Assembly (NCBI GenBank): GCA_031259945.1
Contig: JAIRKU010000002.1
Location: forward strand, 1-45,321
Origin: Mycoplasmataceae bacterium
Lineage (GTDB): Bacteria > Bacillota_I > Bacilli_A > Mycoplasmatales > Mycoplasmoidaceae
Direction of reading: 5' to 3'
DNA length: 45,321 bases
Made by a program: the position numbers and the translations under genes. The notes beneath the pieces are model-generated. The model did not search any database, was not told where the DNA came from, and saw nothing but the letters and a program-made list of their open reading frames with translations. Positions 1 to 12,018 of this stretch are shown here, piece after piece; positions within the stretch are counted from its first letter, which is position 1; each line of letters starts with the position of its first letter.

Positions 1-2
1 TT

Positions 3-8
3 TATAAT
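3..8 (+). promoter_or_regulatory. -10 box of tkt, leaderless type
   Basis: A perfect TATAAT ends 7 nt before the ATG of tkt and no Shine-Dalgarno sequence lies between. Transcription starting about 7 nt after the box would begin at or next to the start codon, giving a leaderless mRNA. The -35 region lies outside the window. Confidence 0.6.
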
Positions 9-15
9 CTTTCAC

Positions 16-2019
16 ATGTCTTTACCTAAAATATTCAAACAGCAAATTACTCAATATTCAAAATTAACCACCAATACGATTAGGTTATTAGCAGTAGAAG
101 CTATTGCTAAAGCTAAATCGGGTCACCCCGGCATTGCTTTAGGTGCGGCACCAATTATGTATGCTTTATTTCGTAACCATTTAAAAATTAATCCTCAAGA
201 TCCATTTTATTTTAATCGTGATCGATTTGTTTTATCGGCAGGACACGGTAGTGCTTTGTTATACGCTACTATGCTAGTCTCTGGATACGAATCAATTAAA
301 ATGGATGATTTAAAAAAGTTTCGTCAATTAAATTCTAAATGTCCAGGGCACCCTGAAAACCATATTTTACCTGGTGTTGAAGTCGGCACCGGCCCACTAG
401 GTCAAGGTATTGCTATGGGTGTTGGCATGGCAATTGCTGAAAGTAAACTAGCCAATAAATTTAATCGTTATGGTAAATTTATTAACCATTACACTTATGT
501 TTTATTTGGTGATGGTTGTTTACAAGAAGGTGTAGCTCAAGAAGCAATTGCTATAGCCGGTAAATTAAAACTTCATAAATTAATTATGCTTTATGATTCA
601 AACCATGTTCAATTAGACAGTAATGTTTCAGAAACCACCAATTACAATGTTCGTAAATTATTTAAAGCTCATAAATGAAATTACATTAGAGTAAAAAATG
701 CTAATAACACTAATCAAGTAGCTAACGCAATTACGCGTGCTAAATTTAGTTCGCGCCCAACTGTCATCGAATGTAATACTATTATTGGCTATGGGAGCAG
801 ATTTCAAAATACAAATGCGATACATGGAACACCACTAACTGAAGAACAAGTTCAAGAAGTCAGAGACTATTTAAATTATAAAGTGGATCCATTTGTAATT
901 CATCCTAGCGTTTACGAAGATATGTCCATTGTTCGTAAACGTGGTATTGATTCACAACGTCAATTTAATCTAGCATTACAAAAATTAGAAAATAAGGATA
1001 TTAATTTATACAATCAATATATCAAATTGAGCCAAAACCAATTTAATTTTAGTTTAGATTGATACAAAAACTATCAAACCAAGCTAGATATTCCTACGCG
1101 TAGTTTAATGAGTGATATATTACAACCAACTTTAGAACAAAATGATACTTTTATGTCTGGTGCTGCTGATTTAACAGCTTCAACATTAGTAATTAATAAA
1201 AAATCTATAAGTTTTAATAGCCAGAGCAAGAATGGTCAAAATATTTATTATGGTGTTCGTGAATTTGCGATGGCTGCTATTAATAATGGAATCACTATCC
1301 ATGGTGGATGTAAAGCAGTAACTTCTACTTTTCTAGCTTTCAGTGATTACAATAAAAATGCCATTAGATTAGCGGCGATTGATCATATTCCAGCTATCAA
1401 CATTTTTAGCCACGACACAATTACAGTAGGTGAAGACGGCCCAACGCATCACCCGATTGAACAAATTCCGACATTAAGATTAATTCCTAATCATTTTTTA
1501 TTTCGCCCATGTAATGCAACTGAATGCGAATTAGCTTTATCACATGCTATGGCTTCAACTGATCATCCTACTACTATAATTACTTCTAGGGGTAATGTAA
1601 AACAATATAATTCGTCAATGGAAGAAGCTAGATGCGGAGGTTATATTATTCACCCTGTTGAAAAGCATGATATGAATATTATTGCTACGGGTAGCGAAGT
1701 GCCGCTAGCCATTCAAATAAGTGATTTATTGTTAAATGAAAAGAAAATTAAAGCACGCGTAATTTCAATGCCCTCAGTTGAATTATTTGAATCTCAAGGT
1801 AATAATTACAAAGAAACCGTTTTGGATGGTAAACCAACCGTTAGTATTGAATTCAGTGCTACGGCACCTTGATATAAATATGCTGATTTGGCCATTGGTA
1901 TTGATCAATTTGGTAAATCTGGTAAACCAGCTGATGTTTTAAATTATTTTGATTTGACACCTACAAAAATTGTCGATAAAATTATAAGTTGATACCCAAA
2001 GGTACATAAGGAGAACTAA
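16..2019 (+). CDS. tkt: Transketolase
   Basis: This is a 667-aa transketolase, the usual family length, which moves two-carbon ketol units between sugar phosphates in the non-oxidative pentose phosphate pathway using thiamine diphosphate and Mg2+. The N-terminal part has the SGHPG motif (about residue 36) and the GDGCLQEG...N cofactor motif (about residues 165-195). The middle part has EDGPTHHPIEQ (about residue 473), and the C-terminal part has ATGSEVPLA. In-frame TGA codons at 676, 1060, 1870 and 1990 encode Trp; read as stops they would split the gene into fragments. The start is the ATG just after a TATAAT box. The last codons contain the ribosome binding site of the next gene, so the two are probably co-transcribed. 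The enzyme needs thiamine diphosphate, which fits the thiT uptake gene in the same window. Confidence 0.97.
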
Positions 2020-2020
2020 A

Positions 2021-2251
2021 ATGACTACAGGAGCAATCATCGGATTAGTGTTTGGTGTAATTGGCGCATTAATTGTTGGCGGCTTATTGGGCTTTTATAT
2101 TGCTACCAAAATGTTTAAAAAGCAAATGCGTGAAAATCCACCAATTACCGAAGACCAAATTCGAGCAATGTATGCCCAAATGGGTCGTAAACCATCCGAA
2201 CAACAAATTCGTCAGATTATGAATATGATGAAAAGCCAAGGTAAACCTTAA
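2021..2251 (+). CDS. UPF0154 family small membrane protein (YneF-like)
   Basis: This 76-aa protein has one N-terminal transmembrane segment (about residues 5-29, Gly/Ile/Val-rich) followed by a charged cytoplasmic tail containing NPPITEDQIRAMYAQMGRKPSE. That tail is characteristic of the UPF0154/YneF family of Firmicutes and Mollicutes, whose function is unknown. The ribosome binding site aaggag lies inside the last codons of tkt, only 7 nt before this ATG, and the gene starts 1 nt after the tkt stop codon. Translation is therefore likely coupled. The tkt-UPF0154 neighbourhood occurs in other Firmicutes-related genomes (from memory). Family assignment is strong; the role cannot be inferred. 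Confidence 0.9.
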   Translation: MTTGAIIGLVFGVIGALIVGGLLGFYIATKMFKKQMRENPPITEDQIRAMYAQMGRKPSEQQIRQIMNMMKSQGKP

Positions 2252-2281
2252 TTACATCCGTAATTAATATTTACTAAATTT

Positions 2282-2851
2282 ATGTCTATTTCTTTTATTA
2301 AATCAGCAAGTGCTCCAGAACATTGGATTCAAGATCAAACTACTGAAATTTGTTTAGTTGGTCGTAGCAATGTCGGTAAATCTACTATCATTAACGTTTT
2401 GGCAAATCAACAAATTGCTAAAACATCAAAAACTCCTGGACGGACTCAATTAGTTAATTTTTATGATTTTGGGAAATATCGTCTAGTAGATTTACCAGGT
2501 TATGGTTATATGGTTGGTAGCCACAAATTAAAACAAGGCATTAGTAATATCATTAACGAATATTTATCACAACGCACTAATCTTTTTGCTGTATTCCAAG
2601 TTTGTGATGCGAATGTTATTACTGATATGGACATTCAAATGAGTAAATATTTAACTTCTAAATTTAAAAATCATTATGTTGTTTTAAATAAAATAGACAA
2701 AAAAACTTTATCAGTTTATTTAAATAATCATTCTAGGATATGTAATTATTTAAAAGTAAAACCTGATCAATTGATTTTTATTAGTGCCAAAAATAAAACG
2801 AATATTTCATTACTTAGAAAAACTATTCACGACTTATTAGTGAAAATTTAA
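2282..2851 (+). CDS. engB: Ribosome biogenesis GTPase EngB/YsxC
   Basis: This 189-aa TRAFAC-class GTPase acts in late assembly of the large ribosomal subunit. Visible motifs are the P-loop GRSNVGKST (about residues 27-35), the switch region TPGRTQ, G3 DLPGYG (about residues 72-77), G4 NKID (about residue 139) and G5 ISAK (about residue 162). Length is typical of the family. It lies 30 nt after the UPF0154 gene and may belong to the same transcript. No clear ribosome binding site precedes the ATG; a TAATAT sequence sits 11 nt upstream, so an additional start of transcription there is possible. Confidence 0.96.
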   Translation: MSISFIKSASAPEHWIQDQTTEICLVGRSNVGKSTIINVLANQQIAKTSKTPGRTQLVNFYDFGKYRLVDLPGYGYMVGSHKLKQGISNIINEYLSQRTNLFAVFQVCDANVITDMDIQMSKYLTSKFKNHYVVLNKIDKKTLSVYLNNHSRICNYLKVKPDQLIFISAKNKTNISLLRKTIHDLLVKI

Positions 2852-2898
2852 TACATTAGTTTAGTAAATTTTTTATTTTTCATGTATTACATATATGG

Positions 2899-3270
2899 AT
2901 GCATAAAACTTTTAAATATTTATTAATTTTTGTAAGTATGATTGGCGTTTTTTTAATTTTAATTTTTATGTTCGTTAAATTACAAGTGGTTAACAATTGC
3001 TTGTTTATTAGTAATGGTGATATATCATCTATTGTTGTAAGTGATAAGATACATAGAATGATAAATACAAATGATATCAAATATTGTTATTTGGAATTGA
3101 AGGAAAATAAATATAAATCTTGATTAACGTTTAAAGATGAGGAAAATAATAATTTTAGTTATTGATTATCGGTTGATTCCCCGTTTGCTTTTAATAATCA
3201 AACCACAAATGTTAATCTAGAATTCGGAAAACTACCTATTTATAAATATATTGACTACATGGTTTTATAA
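2899..3270 (+). CDS. Small membrane-anchored protein, function unknown
   Basis: I do not recognise this 123-aa protein. It begins with one strong hydrophobic segment (about residues 7-28) and continues with a polar domain of about 90 residues, probably extracytoplasmic. TGA codons at 3121 and 3163 are read as Trp; the gene ends at TAA 3270. There is no lipobox cysteine at the end of the hydrophobic segment. It lies 47 nt downstream of engB in the same direction, and its stop is only 14 nt from the stop of the convergent minus-strand gene. No promoter is obvious. Confidence 0.6.
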
Positions 3271-3284
3271 AATCAAGAATGATT

Positions 3285-3974
3285 TTATTTAAGCTTTGTG
3301 TAACGTCCATGCTTTGGCAAGGTATGATGAAAGAACACCGGGGATTGTGAATTAGGTGAAATTCAATAACCTTTATGTCCTCTTACTTTTTCATAATAAT
3401 GTGGTAAATTATTAGACCTAGTATTTATTTTTTTGGCAAAATTATTTTTATTTCATCTCACAATTCGATTACCTATGTCATTATTTTTTTTAACGTAAAT
3501 AAATTGCCTTGGACAATATGCGCGCCCGACTAATTTTAATGATCCTGGTTTTTTATTTTTACGAATTTTATTATCGATATATTGCTGGAATGCAAATTTA
3601 TTTTTATAAATAGTATAAGCATTGTTTATTAATGCTTCTTTAGGTAGTTTTATTTCATGAAGTTTATCTATTACATAAATTATTCCGGTAAAGTGATTAA
3701 CGATATAAGTAAACGAATTATCGCGATAATGTGGGGATGATTTATTTCATAATTTTATGTCCAAGCGCCCATTGTTTTTATAGATGTGCTCATAGACTCC
3801 TTCCCACTCATAAAATTTTGTGGGATGATTTTTAGACAAAATCTCATCAAGATTTTTTAATGTTTGCTTGTTTGGTTTTTTACCATTTAGACGTTGAAAA
3901 ATACTACTTCAATATCAAACTAATCAAAGATGGTTTTTGAGGTATTGCTGTCTACTGTTACCAATTTTAGACAT
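3285..3974 (-). CDS. Uncharacterised basic protein
   Basis: This 229-aa gene becomes visible only when TGA is read as Trp (six in-frame TGA codons, several in an N-terminal cluster reading HLWLVWYWSS). The protein is rich in Lys, Asn, Tyr and His and strongly basic, with no transmembrane segment or signal peptide. The end of the protein contains RGHKGYWISPNSQSPVFFHH. I do not recognise the family; the mix of basic and aromatic residues would suit a nucleic-acid-binding protein, but that is a guess. It is transcribed away from rpoD. A TATACT box 6 nt before the ATG suggests a leaderless mRNA. Confidence 0.75.
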
Positions 3975-3980
3975 TCCAAA

Positions 3981-3986
3981 AGTATA
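3981..3986 (-). promoter_or_regulatory. -10 box (TATACT) of the basic protein gene, leaderless type
   Basis: On the minus strand TATACT, preceded by TGA to give an extended -10, ends 6 nt before the start codon, with no ribosome binding site between. It lies in the 55-nt divergent region shared with rpoD. Confidence 0.5.
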
Positions 3987-4029
3987 TCAGATAAGTTATT
4001 GATTTTTTTACTGCATATTTATATAGATA

Positions 4030-5358
4030 ATGAAAAAAGTAAAACAAAAAGCTAATAAGAAAGTTAGCAATAGACCGCCTATTAAAAAAACGCCTAAAAA
4101 AGTCAGCAAGCAAAAGCCTAAAAAGGTTAACAACCTTATTCAATTAGATGCCGTTAATCGCCCCATTGATAAAGCTCAGCAAGAACTTTCGGTTAAGTTA
4201 GCTAAACATGACCGTGTGAAAGCATTAGAAGGTGCCGTTACAAAAAATGAAGTGTCTCAATTAGAACTCAATGCAATTGTTGAAAAAATTGCTAGAACCG
4301 TTAAAAAACGTGGGCGTAACAAAAACACCATTCCTTTTAAAAAGGTTCGAAGCGCTTTTGATAGTTATAATTGAACATCTCAACTTTATGATGATATTAC
4401 CGACAAGCTATTAGAGAAACAAATCGAAGTAATTGATGAAGAGGGGTATGATGATTCCCTCGAAGTTAATACGATTAAGACTAAACTTTCTACTTCAGAT
4501 AAACTGACTGATAATGTTAAATCATTATTGGGAGTTCTTGGTGAATCAAAATTATTAACACATACAGAAGAAATTGAATTAGCTAAGTTATTAGTAGATT
4601 CTGATATTGAAAATCGTCAATATGCCAGAGATAAATTGGTAGTAGCTAATTTACGTTTGGTGGTTAAAAACGTTCGTATTTATTTAAATCGAGGATTAGA
4701 TCTTGACGATCTATTTCAAGAAGGTTGCATGGGATTAATGAAAGCAATTGAAAAATTTGATTATAAACTTGGAAATAAGTTCTCCACATATGCGACATGA
4801 TGAATTCGTCAGGCGATCACTCGTTCAATTGCTGACCATAGTAAAACTATTCGTGTTCCAGTTCATATGAATGAATTAATCAACCAAGTTATTAAAAAAC
4901 AAACTGAACTTGCTAATGAATTAGGACGAGAGCCTACAATTGACGAATTGACAGAAGGATTGGGCGGTGCCTCAAGAGGATTTAACCAATCTAAAGTTTC
5001 TCAGCTAAAGAAAATTTCAGTTAATCCTGCCTCTATTGATAAACCAGTTGGCGATGAAAAAGATAATAATTTTGCGGATTTTGCTGTTGATGATGTCAGT
5101 AAACGCCCTGATCAGCATCTTGATGAAGCGTTGTTGACAGATAATTTCGATGCCTTCTTAAAAAGGAATTTAACTGATCGTGAGCAAGATGTTATTCGTA
5201 TGCGTTTTGGCATTTCACCATATATTCAAGAATATACACTAGATGAAATTGCGCAAAAATACGGTAATACTCGTGAACGCATTAGACAAATTGAAGCCAA
5301 AGCATTACGTAAATTAAAACATCCTAGTAAAAGTAAAAAATTTGAAAGCTTTTTATAA
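4030..5358 (+). CDS. rpoD: RNA polymerase primary sigma factor (RpoD/SigA)
   Basis: This 442-aa protein directs RNA polymerase to -10/-35 promoters. The first ~40 residues form a Lys/Pro-rich basic tail instead of a typical region 1.1. Region 1.2/2 follows: [26 protein letters not shown] and the -10-recognising [27 protein letters not shown] (about residues 255-280), where both Trp residues are TGA codons. Region 3 contains [11 protein letters not shown], and region 4 contains the helix-turn-helix [27 protein letters not shown]. It starts 55 nt from a divergent gene; the AT-rich sequence before the ATG has several possible -10 boxes and no ribosome binding site. Its stop is 3 nt from the convergent atpC stop. 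Confidence 0.97.
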
Positions 5359-5361
5359 AAA

Positions 5362-5774
5362 CTACTTTTTACTTAACTTAGATAATTGATTAATTTCATT
5401 TTCCAATTTACGCTGAATATCTTTATAAGTTTTAATATTTTTGATATCTTGTTTATTAATTGCATTTTCAATTTTACGTCTGCGGATTTCAAAAACCGAT
5501 TGATTAATTTTGTCTGTAAAATCAAAAAAATCAGTAATAACATTAATTTGATTACCGTCCATTTTATAAATACCGCTGTTAATTACCGCAGGCACACGAT
5601 TACCGTTTTGATCTTTGATGTAACAAATTGAAGGCATTATTGCACCGATAGATGGTTGATGATCTGCTAAAAAACCAACCACACCATTCGGTGTTTTAAG
5701 TTCGATTTGCAAGATTTCATCTTCATAAGATGTACCATCTGGAGTATTAATTTTTAATTTGAATGGTTTAGGCA

Positions 5775-5775
<1 letters not shown>
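5362..5775 (-). CDS. atpC: F1 ATP synthase epsilon subunit
   Basis: This 137-aa epsilon subunit is part of the central rotor stalk and regulates ATPase activity. It has the N-terminal beta-sandwich with the family signature (LKINTPDG, VGFLADHQPSIGAIMPS at about residues 31-47) and a C-terminal charged helical segment. Its ATG overlaps the stop of atpD by one base (TAATG), the classic arrangement for translational coupling. It is the last gene of the operon. Only 3 nt separate its stop from the convergent rpoD stop, so any terminator must lie inside one of the two genes. Confidence 0.96.
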
Positions 5776-8092
<2,317 letters not shown>

Positions 8093-8094
8093 AA

Positions 8095-9672
8095 TTATTT
8101 TTTCTTTGCCTCAACTTGATTTAATTCACTTTCAAGACCATATTTGGAAATGTCATAGTCTTTAATACTTAAAATATAAGTTTTAATGAATTGCTTTAAA
8201 TCAGCAATTCATTTGTCCGTTAATTCTTTATCAAATTCTAATTTCTTTTCTAATTCAGCACGTAATGGTGATTTTTGAATATGAACGAGCAATTGAGTTT
8301 TAAAATTATCAAAATTTTCCATTGGGATTCATTTAATTAATCGTTCTTTAACAGTTAATAACATAACAGCTTCATCAACTTGATGTAATGGTTGGTTTTG
8401 CGGTTGTTTAATCATCAACATCACACGTTTACCATGCTCTAGAATTTTTTTAGTTTCTGCATCAAGATCACTGCCAAACTGACTAAAAGCATCTAATTCA
8501 CGATATTGTGCTAATTCTAATTTAAGCGATCCAGACATTTGTTTAATACATTTAATTTGGGCGGCGCTACCAACACGCGACACTGATAATCCGGCGTCAA
8601 TCGCTGGTCTTTGCCCGGCATTAAACAATGATGCCATCATAAACAACTGTCCATCAGTAATAGAAATAACATTAGTAGGAATATAAGCTGAAATATCACC
8701 GGCTTGTGTTTCGATGATGGGAAGGGCAGTGATTGAGCCACCACCATTTTCATCGTTTAATCTACAAGCACGCTCAAGTAAACGCGAGTGTAAATAAAAG
8801 ACATCACCTGGATATGCTTCACGACCTGGTGGTCGTCTTAAAAGCAATGATAGAGTGCGGTATGCAACGGCATGTTTTGATAAGTCATCATAAATAATTA
8901 AAACATTTTTACCCTTACTCATTCATTCTTCCGCAATTGTTACACCAGTATATGGAGCGATGTATTTTAAAGCCGGGATATCGCTAGCAGTTGATGAGAC
9001 CACAACTGAATAAGCCAAGGCATCCTTAGCAGACAATGTTCTTACAAGTTGGGCTACTGATGAATTTTTTTGACCAATAGCAACATATACACAATATACA
9101 TCTTTACCTTTTTGGTTAAGAATGGTGTCAAGCGCTACAGTAGTCTTGCCAGTTTGTCGATCGCCGATAATTAGTTCACGTTGTCCCTTGCCGATAGGGA
9201 ACATAGAATCAATTGATAGGATACCTGTTTCTAATGGTTGTGTTACAGATTGACGTGCCATAACGCCCGGAGCAATTTTCTCAATTGGCATAAATTTTTC
9301 AGCAACAATTGCATCTTTACCATCAATTGCATTACCCAGCGGATCTACGATTCTACCAAGTAAAGTATCACCTACTGGAACTGAAACGACTTTCCCAGTT
9401 CGTTTAACGATACTATTTTCATTAATGTTTTCAAATTCACCTAACATTACTACACCCACAAAATCAGCTTCAAGATTAAGTGCCATACCAAATGAACCGT
9501 TTTCAAATTGTACTAATTCATTTAGCATAACATTATCTAACCCAGTAACATTAGCAATACCATCGCCGATGGAAATAACCTTGCCTTCTTCACTAATAGT
9601 TGCACCTTTGGCATATTTTTCAATCTTAGCCTTAATTATTGTGGAAAATTGATCAGCATTTTTAAGTGGCAT
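8095..9672 (-). CDS. atpA: F1 ATP synthase alpha subunit
   Basis: This 525-aa alpha subunit has the P-loop [15 protein letters not shown] (about residues 170-184), the [14 protein letters not shown] motif and the alpha-type [17 protein letters not shown] segment (about residues 365-381). TGA Trp codons occur at 8920, 8329 and 8200. Read to the true TAA stop the C-terminal helical domain is complete, with a charged tail ending VEAKKK. It sits 1 nt after atpH and 2 nt before atpG, deep within the operon. Confidence 0.97.
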
Positions 9673-9673
9673 A

Positions 9674-10228
9674 TTATTCCCCTTTCTGAGAAAGTATAAA
9701 TGAGTTCTCGCGCATTTTATTTAATTTATTACGTAATGTATCATCTATGGAAATGGCATTAGTTCTTAATTTAATGCCACCAATTAAATTTGAATCTATT
9801 TCATTGTTAATAGTAACATCTGATAAATTCATTCCTTGCTTTAAAGCTTTTTTTAAATCTGTTATTTGTGTTTCAGATAATGGATATGCTGAAGTTACCT
9901 GGACATAACTAATTTTGTAATAAGCTTGTGTTATTTTTAAAAATAATTTTATTATTCGAACTAAATCTCGCGCACGATTAAAATCAATCAATGTTCATAA
10001 AAAGTAAATAAATGCTTCATCCAAATCGTGACCTAATAAATCCGTTACGATTTGTCTGCGCTCATTTTTATCGATGCTAGTGTTACCAATTAATTGGCTA
10101 AATTCATCATTGTGCTCTAATAAACCTAATAATTCCGTAGCTGATTCAAAATAATTTCGTAATTTGTTATTTTGTTTACCCAAATCAAATAACACTGCAG
10201 CATAACTATTATTAATACTTGATATCAT
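9674..10228 (-). CDS. atpH: F1 ATP synthase delta subunit (OSCP)
   Basis: This 184-aa subunit joins F1 to the peripheral stalk. The N-terminal helical domain reads [17 protein letters not shown], and the C-terminal half carries [21 protein letters not shown] and [24 protein letters not shown], the standard delta-subunit pattern (V.SA.PLS, GG..v...d..iD.S...rL..l). A TGA Trp codon at 9995-9997 joins the two halves. It starts 2 nt after the atpF stop and ends 1 nt before atpA. Confidence 0.95.
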
Positions 10229-10230
10229 AA

Positions 10231-10848
10231 CTATTTAGTCTTAACCTGTTTCTTTGCCAACTTGTCGATAAATTCTTGGACAATTTTATCATTATCACTT
10301 TTATCAAAGTTCTTTTGTAATAATGCTTCGGTGGCGCTAAAAGCGATATCTAAAACCTGTTTTTCATTATCTTCACGTAACTTTTTTTCTAGTTTTAGAG
10401 ATTGCTGTTTTGCGTCTTCAATAATTTTTTTAGCATTTATTTTACTTTCGTTTTCGATTGTTTCTTTTTGAGCATAAGCTTGATTAGTGGCATTATCAAC
10501 AATAATTTTTGCTTGAGCATGTGCTTGAATTCGCGTTTGTTCAGCTTCATTTAATTTAATAAAAGCTTCACGACGTGATTTTTCCGCTTCAGCAATTTCG
10601 TTAGCTATATAAGCACGGCGTTTAGCTAAATATGTTTTAGTTGGTTTTCAAGCTAATCACATAATTATGATTAATAAGAAAACACATGCAAAAATATGTG
10701 TTAAAAATACTCAAAGATTAGGCAATAAATCATCAACGATTCCTTGTGTGTCTAACGGCTGACAAGATGTAAGCAAAATACTAAAAGGTAAAAAGACAAC
10801 AATTACTGCACCTAAAAATATTAAAAACTTAACACTTTGTCTACTCAT
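10231..10848 (-). CDS. atpF: F0 ATP synthase b subunit with lipobox
   Basis: This 205-aa peripheral-stalk b subunit is found by reading TGA as Trp; three TGA codons fall in and beside the membrane segment. The N-terminus is a signal peptide ending in ILLTSC (Cys29), a mycoplasma-type lipobox. A transmembrane segment follows (about residues 46-66, ending AWKPTKTYL), then a long charged Ala/Glu/Lys helix (AEAEKSRREAFIKLNEAEQ...) and the terminal membrane-distal part. The M. pneumoniae b subunit has been reported as a lipoprotein, so the lipobox is an expected lineage trait. It starts 21 nt after atpE. Confidence 0.93.
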
Positions 10849-10869
10849 GAATTTAAGTTATTTTGTAAT

Positions 10870-11148
10870 TTATTTAGGAACAACGAAGATTAATAGTAAT
10901 GCCACAATTAATGCATAAATCGCTGAAGTTTCAGCAATTGCTGCGCCAACAATTAACATGGTACGTACACGTGATTCCATCTCAGGATTACGAGCAATTG
11001 CTTCACAAGCCTTGCCAGCAGCATAACCTTGGCCCATTCCCGCTCCTAACCCTCCAATTGCTGCTAAACCAGCTCCGATATAAGCCCCTAAAGCATTATT
11101 GGTAGTTTCTCCTACAGCTTGTACTAATGCATTTAAAACATCTGTCAT
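10870..11148 (-). CDS. atpE: F0 ATP synthase c subunit
   Basis: This 92-aa c-ring subunit has two transmembrane hairpin helices joined by the polar loop ARNPEMESR. The ion-binding carboxylate is Glu73 in IAETSAIY. An in-frame ATG lies 15 nt upstream, but a clear ribosome binding site (ttaggag) sits between the two, 5 nt before the ATG chosen here, so translation starts at MTDVLN. It is the first gene of the operon; atpB, which normally precedes it, is not in front and not elsewhere in this window. Confidence 0.95.
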   Translation of the reverse strand: MTDVLNALVQAVGETTNNALGAYIGAGLAAIGGLGAGMGQGYAAGKACEAIARNPEMESRVRTMLIVGAAIAETSAIYALIVALLLIFVVPK

Positions 11149-11293
11149 TTTGTCTCCTAACATTTTTTTAAATATTAATGATATTAATAATATTACTATT
11201 TATTAATTTTTACCAATAAGTTATTTGTTCATTAATTTTGTTGAAAAACTATAAATATTTTAATGACGATTTACTTTAAGGCAAAGTATTAAT
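11149..11293 (-). promoter_or_regulatory. Upstream region of the atp operon
   Basis: This 145-nt AT-rich interval separates yebC from atpE. On the minus strand it holds TTGGTA followed by TAATAT-like sequence about 40 nt before the ribosome binding site, a plausible promoter, and the AGGAG that fixes the atpE start. No convincing terminator for yebC is visible, so read-through from upstream is possible. No fragment of atpB was found in any frame. Confidence 0.4.
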
Positions 11294-12007
11294 TTAAAAA
11301 GTATCATTGTAATTGGTAATCACTCATTGAATATCATCATCTTGATCACAAGCATCAATAAATTTTTCCAATCTAGCTTTTGTTTCTGAATCTAGAGATT
11401 CAATTGGGTTTTTCGGCAATAGACGAACTTCAGCATTAAAAATTTTGGCACCATTATTGATTAAAATACCTTTAATCTTGTAAAAATCATTAACTGTAGT
11501 TTTAATTTCAAATGCATCTTCTTGCTCTATGATGTCCACAACGTTATGATTGAATGTTAATTCAAGAAGTTTATCAAGATTAAAATTATCTTTGTACATA
11601 ACGATGTAACCAAGATAATCAAAGAAAATTTTTGCGCTATTTGGTTTCGCGATTTCTCCATGCAACTTTGACAAATAACCATTAAGATTACTAATGGTAC
11701 GATTGGTATTATCAGTTAATGCACTAATTACAATTTGTAATCCATTGGGGCCATAGCATTCAAATTCTTTTACTAGCATTTCAACATTATCTTTATTGGA
11801 ACCATTAATGTTTCGTTCGATTGATTCACGTGATAAATTATTTTGCAAAGCTTTATCTACTGCCGCTTTTAATCTAGGGTTAGCTTCTAAATTAGGGCCA
11901 CCTACTTTAACAGCAGCTTTAATTTCTCTCGCTAATTTTTGTCATAGCTTAGCTTGAGATTGTTGCTTTTTATTAGTTTGATTAGCTACTAGATGCTTAC
12001 GTGGCAT
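11294..12007 (-). CDS. yebC: YebC/PmpR family protein
   Basis: This 237-aa YebC/TACO1-family protein has long been annotated as a transcriptional regulator; more recent work on the family points to a role in translation at difficult sequences such as proline runs. The three-domain structure is visible: the N-terminal basic domain (MPRKHLVANQTNKKQQSQAKLWQKLAREI; the family usually starts AGHSKW), the signature ALQNNLSRESIERNI, and YGPNGLQIVISALTDNTNRT. Two TGA codons encode Trp (11324 and near residue 22). It starts 11 nt after the nuclease gene and has no ribosome binding site. The N-terminus lacks the usual AGHSKW sequence. Confidence 0.93.
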
Positions 12008-12018
12008 AATGCAAAAGA

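Noticed and set aside
676-678. Apparent premature stops in tkt, rpoD, atpA, lepA and many other genes
   Set aside because: They are all TGA at positions where the families have Trp, or where the frame continues with conserved sequence. The organism reads TGA as Trp, so these are not frameshifts or pseudogenes.
5345-5375. Bidirectional terminator between rpoD and atpC
   Set aside because: Only an A/T palindrome (tttttataaaaa) is present, without a G/C stem; too weak to call.
10870-11163. Upstream ATG for atpE (MLGDK start)
   Set aside because: The ribosome binding site aggag lies between the two ATGs and matches only the second; family members begin at the second.
11164-11293. A hidden atpB in front of atpE
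   Set aside because: Only 145 nt are available and no frame, with TGA as Trp, encodes a multi-pass membrane protein.
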